DNA from: Craterostigma plantagineum
Taxonomy: Eukaryota > Streptophyta > Magnoliopsida > Lamiales > Linderniaceae
Assembly: GCA_027422505.1 (NCBI GenBank)
Contig: JAPQWV010000485.1
Coordinates: forward strand, 1-64,000
DNA length: 64,000 bases
Direction: 5' to 3'
Notes under the pieces: generated by a model
The model's database searches: none
The model's input: only the letters and a program-made list of their open reading frames with translations
Told to the model about the DNA's origin: nothing
In this document: positions 10,312 through 19,083 of the stretch, piece after piece
Position numbering within the stretch: position 1 is the first letter of the stretch
Layout: each line of letters begins with the position of its first letter
Program-made: the position numbers and the translations under genes

Positions 10312-10700
10312 GGCTTGTTATTTATGATTTTCGGCAACAGTCACGTGTAATATGCATGAGTTTTTTTTCAAAATTTTGAGATATACTTAGTGTGTGATTG
10401 GTTTAAGGTATTCATGATGTGTTTTCTCTATGTTTAGTTGATTAGAGAAATAGAATACGAAAAGTAAAGAACAGAAAACTTAAACTAAGTTTAATGATAA
10501 AAAATCATGGAGAATCAACTTTACCAAAGAAAAATAAAAATGTGCGTTTGGATTCGCATATTTGCACGGAACTGGATGATTTAAAATTATGGATTTCAAA
10601 ATAGTAATTTCAAATCCAACTATATTGTTTGGCAAAAGTAAGGATTTCGAAACTCGGATTTCAAAATGAAGTCCGCGTTGTTGCCTGAGGTTACGTTCCG
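10312..10700. other. 3' flank of the FBW2-like pseudogene, with copy 2 of the ~95-bp repeat
   Basis: AT-rich DNA without coding signal. Positions 10544-10636 hold the second, oppositely oriented copy of the dispersed repeat at 7535-7630. A second partial match to its inner segment (GGATTTCGAAACTCGGATTTC) follows at 10642-10662. Confidence 0.55.
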
Positions 10701-11056
10701 GGATTCCTCGGAATGTGACATATCAATACGCTGTACAATGGAAGCTGTCTGTCAGGAACAACTTTTTGCAGGGTTGACAGCCTTTTCAGCAACAATAGTG
10801 GTGCTGCCCTATCTTCAATAGACACGTGTCCCTGCGCAGTACTTTACCTTTATGAGGTCTTTTCATCTGTAGCGTATCAGAGAAGCTTCCTTTTTCCTCA
10901 GGAGCTGCCAGGAGGTTCCTCAGGTCCCGAATTGCTTCAGCTCGTGTTGTTAGTTCCCTTTTTCCTTAAATCTTTAATTTTCACCAAGTTTTTGTAATAC
11001 CTATCATGATATTAATTATTGTGCATTTTAACCTGCCGAATTTCTATGCCACACCG
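10701..11056 (-). mobile_element. Truncated LTR fragment of the Tat-like family
   Basis: This stretch matches the right-hand part of LTR copy 2 (about 4950-5395). Shared phrases are GTGACATATC, GCTGTCTGTCAG, AAGCTTCCTT, GGAGCTGCCAGG..GGTTCCTCAGGTCCCG and the end CCTGCC(G/T)AATTTCT(A/G)TGCC. The other half of the LTR is missing. It lies between the two FBW2-like copies, so it entered the spacer of the duplication. Confidence 0.7.
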
Positions 11057-11266
11057 GAACTCATTGTACTTGTGATCCTAACTATTGTTTCTTCATTCTA
11101 ACGACGGAAGAACTAACCAATTAATTTGGTTTTGTTTGTGTGTGATTTCTCCTGATGAAGTCTTTTCTTGTAGTTTTCTTTGGTTGGTCGGTAATACGGT
11201 ATTCTCTAAAAGTTGTAGGGTTTATTTCTTTTTCTTGCTTAAATCCTTGTCGTATTAGATGAGGTT

Positions 11267-11572
11267 TATCGTTCATTATTTAACCAACATTATTATTACA
11301 TGCAAGAATGGAAGAGAATCGTATATGGGATCGGTTATTGCCTGACATATTATTGCGTAAATATTCATGAATCTCCTTCTCGTCGAGGTATTGGCCGTTG
11401 TCCCCAGCGTGTGCAAATCGTGGGAGGCAATTGTCTCGGGATGATATTGTGGAGTGGAGCGAAAATTCCGACCCATTGGCCGTCGATCGAATGATTCGAC
11501 TGCTCCTGAAAAGAAGCGCAGGCTCTGTCCGAAAAATCTGCTTCTGTAACGTTGTGAAGAAAGCTTCAAATG
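11267..11572 (+). pseudogene. FBW2-like: Second FBW2-like exon-1 copy, heavily decayed and truncated by an LTR
   Basis: The copy begins with the region upstream of the start codon (ATTTAACCAACATT, like ATTTAACTAACATT in copy 1). An ATG at 11308 opens a frame with WDRLLPDILL, but a shift and a stop at 11368-11370 end it. The F-box continues in another frame (EVLAVVPSVCKSWEAIVSG). About 20 bp that encode the conserved YCW segment in copy 1 are missing. The following segment VEWSENSDPLAVDRMIRLLL keeps the glutamate codon where copy 1 has its stop. The copy ends abruptly at the LTR at 11573. It shows that FBW2-like genes were tandemly duplicated here. Confidence 0.8.
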
Positions 11573-12394
11573 TGATATGAAGCTATCCCTATCAAAGAAA
11601 TTTTGTGTGGTCCGGGAATTTTATATAGCGGTAGAATCAATTATCGCAAGGTTTTTAAAACGTGCGTAAGGTGCTCTTTTGTAAGGGACGTTTTGGGACG
11701 TGTTTCGGGACAAGGCAATAGAAAAGACACAGGATGTATGTGGTTCGAATCTTGGAAGATTCTACGTCCACGGGCGCTACATAACTTTCCTTTTCGATGC
11801 TTCAAACAGGTTGCACGCTCATATCTCTCATCCTCACTTACATTTACTAAGTACTTAACACGAGAAAATGCTTAAAAGTGAAGAGCAGAGAGATATTATC
11901 GATTAATTTCTTCTTATTAATTACAATCCCTTTGAAAGGGCTAAATATGGTTTTTATAGTAACTTCCCAACGCTATACCATCCTAGCTCCTGGTACCCCC
12001 GAGGACGTGACCACCTATTACCATGTTTTAATTGTGAGCTGTCCCATCAGAGGTGACTTCTTATTACTAACGTGCGGCTTGAACAGCGCACCATCCATTC
12101 TCGCGTCGACACTTGTCTCTCGTAGCTTTTTCCTTTATATTTGACCTTTCCTTGTAGCGTGTAAAATACGTTTTCTCTTCCCAAGGGGCTTTTCCTTTAT
12201 ATTTGACCTTTCCTTGTAGCCGTAAAATACGTTTTTCTCTTCCCAATGGGCTGCTAGCTGTCGCGTAGGTCCCGTATTCCTTTGTGTCTTCCAAAACATA
12301 CATATGATTTTCCCTATCTTTTTTCTATCTTAATAACGTTTTATATGGCTTCTAATCCGATGCTTTAACCTGCTTTAATTATTTCTCCACATCA
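11573..12394 (-). mobile_element. 3' LTR of the large Tat Gypsy element
   Basis: The plus strand reads TGATATGAAGCTATCCC at the outer end and ..TTTCTCCACATCA at the inner end (822 bp). The start matches LTR copies 1 and 2. Directly inside lies a minus-strand purine-rich stretch AGTAGGGGAGTGGT (12395-12408), a polypurine tract. This places the LTR at the 3' end of a minus-strand element whose body lies to the right. The outer end abuts the FBW2-like exon. A ~60-bp segment is duplicated at about 12130-12250 (CCTTTATATTTGACCTTTCC twice). Confidence 0.8.
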
Positions 12395-12567
12395 ACCACT
12401 CCCCTACTCTAATTTTGTTTTCGAAACAAAACAAATTAGAGTAAATATTTAAAAGGAATGCCATTTTTAAGGGAGGTAACTGCAAATTAGATCTTACGGG
12501 GACCTACCTAAGGTCTTTGTTGGATGGTGCATCCTGTGGAAGGGATCAATCCTCTTGATCTATCTTC

Positions 12568-13211
12568 TTGGGATTCACTCCCCCCTTTTTTTCTTTTTTC
12601 AAAATCGCGTCGGAAATAATTGTGACTCGCGTCTCTTCGCCTGTTAGTGTTGAAAAGAGTTCATCGGCGCTTCATCATGTACATTTCTCTCTTTTCGCTA
12701 AATTCCTTTCTTCTCTCATGGCTTCCCTTCCTCCCAATTCTGTGAATCCCCTTCTTGTGACCCCCCTACTTCATCCTCTGTTGCGACAGCCTAAGCAGCC
12801 TGCTATGGAACAGTCCGGCCGTCGTCCTAACACCCGTTCTAGCGCCGCCTCTGCCGCTTCTTCTTCGACATCTCGAAACCCAGTGGCAGATGACGTGCCT
12901 GACGGGTCTCCAGACTTGGTTATCCTTTCAGATCCCGTCGCCCTTGCTCCGTCTGAGATTGACCCTATATCGCCTCCGCTCCTTGCAGCCTTTTTAGGGC
13001 ATCGGCCAGTTCCTTGGTGGGCCGTGATTCTCTAACAGGAGGCGGTTTTACCTTTGCGAGTTTTAGGGTATCGATCCCATCTCCTCATCAGAGAGCAGAC
13101 CGCCCGCCTCCGCCGCTTCTCGCCTTCTGGGAAGCTCAAATTATGGAAGGCATTGCTTTCCCATTCCCCTCTTTCTCTCCGTCAGCTCATTGCCTTCTCC
13201 GCGGCGCTACA
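12568..13211 (+). pseudogene. Antisense Tat accessory ORF, N-terminal part
   Basis: The first frame (12568-13035) has a Ser/Pro/Ala-rich start (NTRSSAASAASSSTSRNP). The continuation in another frame (from 13014) contains SIPSPHQRADRPPPPLLAFW and GIAFPFPSFSPSAH. This fits the 'putative gypsy type transposon' family (Pfam PF04195), whose members carry R.P...ERAD.PP.GF..(Y/W)E...GLRFPL. The frame is broken at least once near 13030 and is cut at 13211 by the Cassandra LTR. The product is unknown in the family. Confidence 0.65.
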
Positions 13212-13282
13212 TGTAACGTCTCGTCCCATACTGGGTGTCACTGTAGCATCGATCCCTACCGGGACCACTGGGGTTGGGCACA

Positions 13283-14443
13283 GAGAGAATTACATAAATA
13301 ATGCTATTTGATAATGGAGTTACAAAACTAAATTTTTTAAACCTATTACAAAACTAATCAACTTTTTTATTTCTAACTATTTTTATTTTCATTTTAACCA
13401 CGAAAATACCTAAAATTATGATTTTTCATTATTGTCGTCTTCAAATAGCACAACACTTGTTAATAATTAAAATTTTACGCCAACTTTTAACTCAAATATA
13501 TTAGAAATATATTACTTAAATAAATAAACAAAAGAAAAATAAAATTACTTGGCATGACCGTAACCTACTCCTCCCACGTGAGTTCGATATCTAGAACTGT
13601 CAAAACGGCTGCAGGGCCTGGACGGCCCGTAGACCGCCAAACCCTGCCTTGGGCTGGCGGGCGCGGGTAAGCGCGCATCTGGCAGGCCTAGAAATTGAAG
13701 ACCCGCCCCGCCCAAATAAAAAAAAAAAAATTCAAAACAAAAAGAAATAATTCAAAAAAGAAAGAAATAACAATAAAAATATAAATATTTAAACTCGAAA
13801 TTAATTCTAATCAAATCTAATATTGTAATAATAATTTATTTATATTATTAAACTTGAGTAAATTAAAAATCGGGGCTAAAAAATACTAACATACCTATAT
13901 AATTTAATTGTATATCAATATTTAGTAAAAATATCATATTGATCCCGCTAGGAGTTATAATATGACATTTTATGAATTTTTTTATAATATGTTATTTTTC
14001 TTAATTTGGGCAGGGCTGGCCTTCAATCTCCAGGTCTGCCAAACGGCGGGCTTACCCGCGCCCGTCCCGCCCATGGCGGGCTTTGGCGAGCTACGGGTTG
14101 GCCCACTACCAGCCCGTTTTGACAGCTCTAGATATCGAACTCACGTGGAAATAGTAGGTAACGGTCACGCCAAGTAATTTTATTTTTTCTTTTGCTTATT
14201 TCTTTAAGTAATATACTTTTAATATATTCAAGTAAAATAAGTTGGGGTAAAAATTTAATTTTAACTAGTGTTGTGCTATTTGAAGACATCAATAGTGAAA
14301 TTTGTAATTTTAAATATTTTCGTGGTTAAATGAAAAATAAAATAGTTAGAACTAAAAAAGTTAATTAGTTTTGTAAAAGGTTTAAAAACTCATCTAGTTT
14401 TGTAATTCAATTCTCAAAATAACATTATTTATGTAATTCTCCC
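13283..14443. mobile_element. Long-inverted-repeat Mutator-like MITE with a 10-bp target duplication
   Basis: The left end GAGAGAATTACATAAATAATG and the right end CATTATTTATGTAATTCTCCC are inverted, and the inverted similarity continues inwards for roughly 300 bp. Examples are CAAATAGCACAACACT against AGTGTTGTGCTATTTG and CCACGTGAGTTCGATATC against GATATCGAACTCACGTGG. The flanks GTTGGGCACA (13273-13282) and GTTGGGCCCA (14444-14453) form a 10-bp duplication with one mismatch. That size fits Mutator-like elements (9-11 bp). No transposase is present. The centre holds a hAT-type MITE. Confidence 0.85.
13592..14130. mobile_element. hAT-type MITE nested in the loop of the Mutator-like MITE
   Basis: The ends TAGAACTGTCAAAACGG and CCGTTTTGACAGCTCTA match those of the element at 7842-8333. 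The layout is also the same, with GC-rich ends (GGCGGGCTT, GCCCGCC words) and an AT-rich centre. The flanks share only GATATC as a direct repeat (6 bp) because the target is itself palindromic, so the 8-bp duplication cannot be shown cleanly. Confidence 0.75.
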
Positions 14444-14529
14444 GTTGGGCCCACCACACGTCGACTGATAGTCTGGCCACACTGTACCACTATTTAACCT
14501 TTCAGCGTGCTTCGTGCAATCGCTCACAC

Positions 14530-14610
14530 GCACCCTGAAAAACTTCCCAGGGGGTCACCCATCCTAGATTGCCCCAAGTCAAGCACGCTTAACTTCGGAG
14601 TTTCTATAGA
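14530..14610 (-). ncRNA. 5S rRNA-derived promoter domain in the Cassandra LTR
   Basis: Read on the minus strand, the segment contains AAGTTAAGCGTGCTT (14581-14595), matching the box A region of plant 5S genes. It also contains GGATGGGTGAC (14554-14564), matching box C, followed by CCCCTGGGAAGT. The start and the intermediate part of a true 5S gene are diverged. It is therefore not a functional 5S rRNA gene but a retained internal RNA polymerase III control region, as known for Cassandra. Whether it is transcribed cannot be seen. Confidence 0.85.
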
Positions 14611-14795
14611 TGGACTCTCGAAAAGGTAGGTCGATCTTGGTGATATGAGTAGTACTATCAATTCTCTTATACGATTCTTAGTCTGACACGTCCATACTTT
14701 GCCTAGAAGCCTGCCAGGAGCCGCTCATTGTCCGTGCACGTCTCTGGCACCAGCGATCACTCCCCGCCCTTATCGGTGCCTGGCGTCACAGTACA

Positions 14796-16758
14796 AGCGA
14801 CCGGTGGGAGGCTTTTGGTGGAGTTGGTCATCTCTCAATTTTTCCTAAAGCCTTACGACCCCTTTTTCTACCTTTCCTATGTATCCTCTTCGCGGGTGGG
14901 GGCACCCACTTTTTTGTGAAGAATCATGGTGCCGGTAAAGACTTGCAGGACAACTACTTTTTTGTCGAGTCGTCGGATGGCACTAGGAACTTCCCTGCCG
15001 ATTGTTGGGTGAGAGGGATACCTCCTCGAGATGTTGGAAGATGTTCGAGAAAGAACAGCAGGGCGCTGTCCGTGCTAAATGATCATGCGGCTAACTACGG
15101 GCCACTGAATCCTCTGTAGTTGATTCACTTTCCCGGGGCTCTTTAGCACTTTGGCTTTCCCCTGTCTTTGCCCCTTTTTCCCTTACGGGTACTTCTTTCA
15201 TCGTGGTCTTTCTTCTTTCTTGTATGATTTTCGTGTCATTCCGAGTCCATTTGTTGCAGGTATGACAAGCTCCTGGTATACCCTGTTGGCCGAGGAAGAG
15301 GAAGGAACTGATTCCCAGATTTCCTCAGCACTCAGGTTCAAGTACCGACTGAAGTCCCCCTTCAATTCAGTGGCTCGAGACGTCCGCGAGGAACTCTGCT
15401 TAGTTTCTTCAGTCGTACCGACTCAGGTTCTCCGACTGAAGTCTCCCTTCAATTCAAGTGGCTCGAGACGTCCGCGAGGAACTCTGCTTAGTTTCTTCTG
15501 TGAATCTGGAGGTACCGACTGTCCTAAGGGACGTTCATGCTCCGGGAGTCAAGAGAAAGGCCAAAACTTCCTCGAAGCCGAGCAAAAGTGCGAAAAGGAG
15601 GTTTCCTTTGTCTGGAGGTGATGGTGTGGGGGCGGATTTAGCACGGGGGAAGCCCCCGAGAGATATTGTTCCACCTTCTTGGAGCAGTTTGGGCAAAGTA
15701 ACGAGATGGAACTGCTGAGGCAACTGGTGTTCCCTGAAGACAGGGAGATGATTTCCCGAGGTTCCTCTGTGGAGAATGAAGCAGAGTTGGCCCACCGCCT
15801 TCGCAAGGTACACTCATACATTTTTTTGCGTATTTCTGTTGTTACCATTTTGAGTTCTCCTTTTGTTTCTTAGGTGGTGAGTTACGTGGCTGCTTGGTCA
15901 CTTGTTGGCCCATCTGTTCGATAATTGGGGGAAGCTAATCAGGCTTTCAAGACAGTGTTGGAGCAGGTTCGAGCCAGTTCAGCCGTTAAGGAGAAGGCAG
16001 CTAAAGAAGTTTTGGCGAAGTTTGAGACTGAGAAGAAAAGATTGAGGAGGAGAAGTCCATGTTGGTGGAGCAGCACAGAGAGGAGCTACGAAGTCCCGAG
16101 GAGCAGATAGCATCCATGAAACTTTGTGAAGAGGAGCTCCAGAATTCCTTCGCAAAAGAAAAAGCCAAGTGGGCCGAGGGCTTTGCGCGGATGGTAGATG
16201 TGTTCAAGGCATCTGAGGTGGCGAGTATAAAGGTTGAGGGTGCTAAGGTCTGCAAGCAGCACGTCCTTTCTACGGCGGCCGGGATGGAATACCTAGAGGA
16301 AGATTGGCGTCAGGCCTACCTAAGGGACCCAATTTCCGTGAGGGACTTCGTCCCCCTCACGCGGCATTGTTTCATGGGTGGTTACAGTGCTGGGTCTGCG
16401 GGAAGCCGAATCGAAAGCAGCTCTTGAGGACCTTCCCTTCCGTGCGTGCTTTAAGGGAGATCCGAGGGCTTCAGAGAATTCCCTATTCTGGCTTCCCACC
16501 GCGGAGAAGCATGCTGAAGCCTTGGCCAGCGCTGACATTTCCGACCTCCCAGGCATCACCTTCACAGCTCCGAAGGACCTGGTCATAGTGAATCGTGCTG
16601 AAGTTCTGGCTAGTGCTGCCATTCCTGGCCTTCCGGACACTATTTGCATTCCTCCGGGGGATCTCGCCGCAGAGGATCATGCCGATAATTGGGCCAATGC
16701 AGCTGTCTCTGACCTCCCGATCACCACTTTCCTTCCCCCAGGGGACCGTGCCGTTTGA
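14796..16758 (+). pseudogene. Antisense Tat accessory ORF, central and C-terminal part
   Basis: The reading resumes after the Cassandra LTR with KNHGAGKDLQDNYFFVESS (14916 on). A ~100-bp tandem duplication lies at about 15345-15505 (the GTGGCTCGAGACGTCCGCGA unit twice). A likely 66-bp intron (15808-15873, GTACAC..TTCTTAG) joins AHRLRK to VVSYVAAWSLVGPSV. A Glu/Lys-rich coiled-coil segment follows (about 15925-16250, with a frame change near 16040). The C-terminus holds three ~30-residue imperfect repeats of the form ALASADISDLPGITFTAPKD (16510-16755). The ORF lies antisense to the element's pol. It has several frame breaks and no known biochemical function. Confidence 0.6.
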
Positions 16759-17422
16759 CGTTTTATTCTATGGGTGTTGTAATGAACCTTTTTATTTCCC
16801 TGTCTTATTTTCTTTTTCTTTCGAACAATTTTTAGGACTTTTGTGTTTCTAGGGGAGTTTAACTCCCCTAGACCTGCATGCTTCTGTTGGGCTTCCCATT
16901 TTCCACTTGTAATATAGGACCCCATTGTTCTATTTGGTATCTGTTATCGCTTATTATGTTTCCCAAAGGGCATTATTAGTTGTTCCAACCATGTTTGTCA
17001 ATCCATTCAGATCGGTAATCAATAGGTCTTTATACACGCCTTCGGTTGTAGGGACCATCGCTCCTATCCTCAGGTGCCACTTTACGCTAGGTTCTCTTTG
17101 CCCTTAGCAAGTTCAGAGTCGTGTAGGCTTTTGGGCCTATAAAATGTGAAGCATGGGGATCCCACTATCAATTTACTCTGGTTATAGCCAGCTCCACTTT
17201 TAGGCACCATTCACGTCGCAGGCTTACTGAGAACCTTTGATGTTTTGTACGCTGCAGCCCGTTAGGGGTGGTATCTTGTACACCCCTCCGGAGCATCTTT
17301 TACACGTTACAGATTTATTATCTTTGATGTCAGGTACACCGCGGACCCGTCGGTCGTTTGGCATCACATCACATCGCAGATGTATTATCTTTGACGTCCT
17401 GTACACCATAGGTCCGTCGACC
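16759..17422. other. Tat untranslated spacer between accessory ORF and Athila insertion
   Basis: No coding signal. A short palindrome CTAGGGGAGTTTAACTCCCCTAG lies at 16850-16872; it could be a terminator-like hairpin or a folding element, but this is unproven. The stretch ends with the target site CGACC (17418-17422) of the Athila insertion. Confidence 0.5.
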
Positions 17423-19083
17423 TGATCGAAATGCGGTGTACTAATGTTAAAAGTGCAAGTGTGACAAATGATAAATAAAACGAATACGTTGTTACTATGA
17501 CCGACGTGCGATAGAAAGTGGACCTATTGTTCGTAGTGTAGTAAGGTAAGTAAACGAGTATCGAACACGAGGATAAACTTGATTACTAGTAATAACCTAT
17601 CGGCTTGATATCTAGCCCAGATAAAGTGCGTAAATTGTTTATACTGCGAACTAACCTAACAAACCAATCCAAAAGCAATGAGAGAGTAAGAGAACACGAC
17701 TAAAACTGATAAGAGTGCTTTCAGATAAGAATAATGTGCTCGGATTCGAATACTGCTAGGTACTATCGTCTAAGACACTAAAATATCACTCCTACGTGAT
17801 TCTTGAATAGAGCGCACTAATTTCCTACCCCCTCACAAATTTGCTATCGTCCTAGACGCTCGTGGGGATCTGAGATTCGACAATTACTAACGGCGGGGAT
17901 CGAGTATTTGCGGTCGCCCTATACTCGAGTCCTATCATTTACGAACGGCCTAATCGTTGTTTAGCTGTCGCCCTAAACGATTTTCCACATATTCACTTTA
18001 ACACATAGACATATTAAAGTGAAGAAACACTTTCATAGATAGATAATAGTCAGGATACACGAGTCACGATAAATATATGTCTTAAGCACGGATCAACCTA
18101 GCGTTCATCTACTCCCAAAACACAGAGGGAATTTAGCTACTCATAATCAATGGAAAAGCAACGAAAGAATAGAGAACAAGCGCAGAGGACTCATAATCTT
18201 CCCTTCTGATTGACTTGGATTCTCGGGGGAAGATTATCTTTCCTTGTTCAATTCGGCGTGAAAGCATTGTTAATCCGTCTCTTGCAAGTCTGGGGATGTT
18301 TCTCTGTTCTTGACGGCTCTCTTTCATCTCTGATATATTAGGGTTGATTTCTGAAAGGAGTTCCCCTCTTTTTGAATCGAAGTTGGGCTTTTATAGGGAA
18401 ATTCGACACTTCACGGCCTGGGACATGGGCCTTCACGGCCATGACACTGTCGGGGCACAAAACGAGCTCACTGCCGTGCTTCATGGCCTAGGACAACACA
18501 TTCACGACCGTGACGCTTTCGACAGGTTTGCGGCAGTTCCTTGTTTCACGCAGATCAAGGGGTAAACAATGTCCGATGGACCTGAAATTTAGCCACAGAA
18601 AACATACTCGCCAATATTGACGTTGATCATGGGAATTCTCAATCCAAGGTCTAGATTGAGAGATATGAATTTTCTAATTCATTGCTAGTTTTCAGGCGGG
18701 CTTCACGGTCGTGACTCTCTCTGGTTTAGCTCTTCGCACTTTTGTCATGGTCAGGTGCAGGAGGTGCCACGGCCGTGACAACCTCTTTGACTTGGCTCTC
18801 TATCGTGGTTCACGGCCTGGTGCACTTGCATTAACGACCGTGAGCATCTTTGCCTGGGCGGACGTGAACACTGCTCATAGTCACGGCCTAGTGTAACACA
18901 CTTCCTATTTTCGTAGTACTTGCTCCATTTTGCTTCGTTTTCGCTCCTCATTCGATAGCCGTCCTAAGGTCCTCCAATATCAAAATAGGTGTAAATAGAG
19001 CGGATAAATGCATAAAATAATTACTAAAACTCTATTATAACCCAAATAAATACTGCAATAAATGTATTGATATACGTTTATCA
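17423..19083 (-). repeat. 3' LTR of the Athila element (1,661 bp)
   Basis: It starts TGATCGAAATGCGG and ends GATATACGTTTATCA on the plus strand, and aligns along its whole length with 25875-27564. It includes several CTGTCGCCCTA-type words (17840-17990) and the Athila TCACGGCCGTGA-type words (18400-18900), the latter mostly degenerate here. Confidence 0.9.

Larger units (their letters stand above)
13212..14790 (-). mobile_element. Cassandra: Solo Cassandra-type LTR (TRIM), interrupted by a MITE
   Basis: The outer parts (13212-13282 and 14454-14790, together about 408 bp) form an LTR that reads TGTAACGTCTCG..GGCGTCACA on the plus strand. The 5-bp flanks CTACA (13207-13211) and GTACA (14791-14795) agree at four of five bases, as expected for an aged target duplication. 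The right part carries a reverse-oriented 5S rRNA-like domain, the hallmark of Cassandra elements. No internal region or second LTR is present, so it is a solo LTR. The strand is assigned from the 5S orientation and could be reversed. Confidence 0.85.

Noticed and set aside
13283..14443. MicroRNA precursor or viral inverted repeat
   Set aside because: Terminal structure, 10-bp duplication and nested hAT-type element fit a Mutator-like MITE better.
14530..14610. Functional 5S rRNA gene
   Set aside because: Only the internal control boxes are preserved and the segment lies inside an LTR with TG..CA ends and target duplication.
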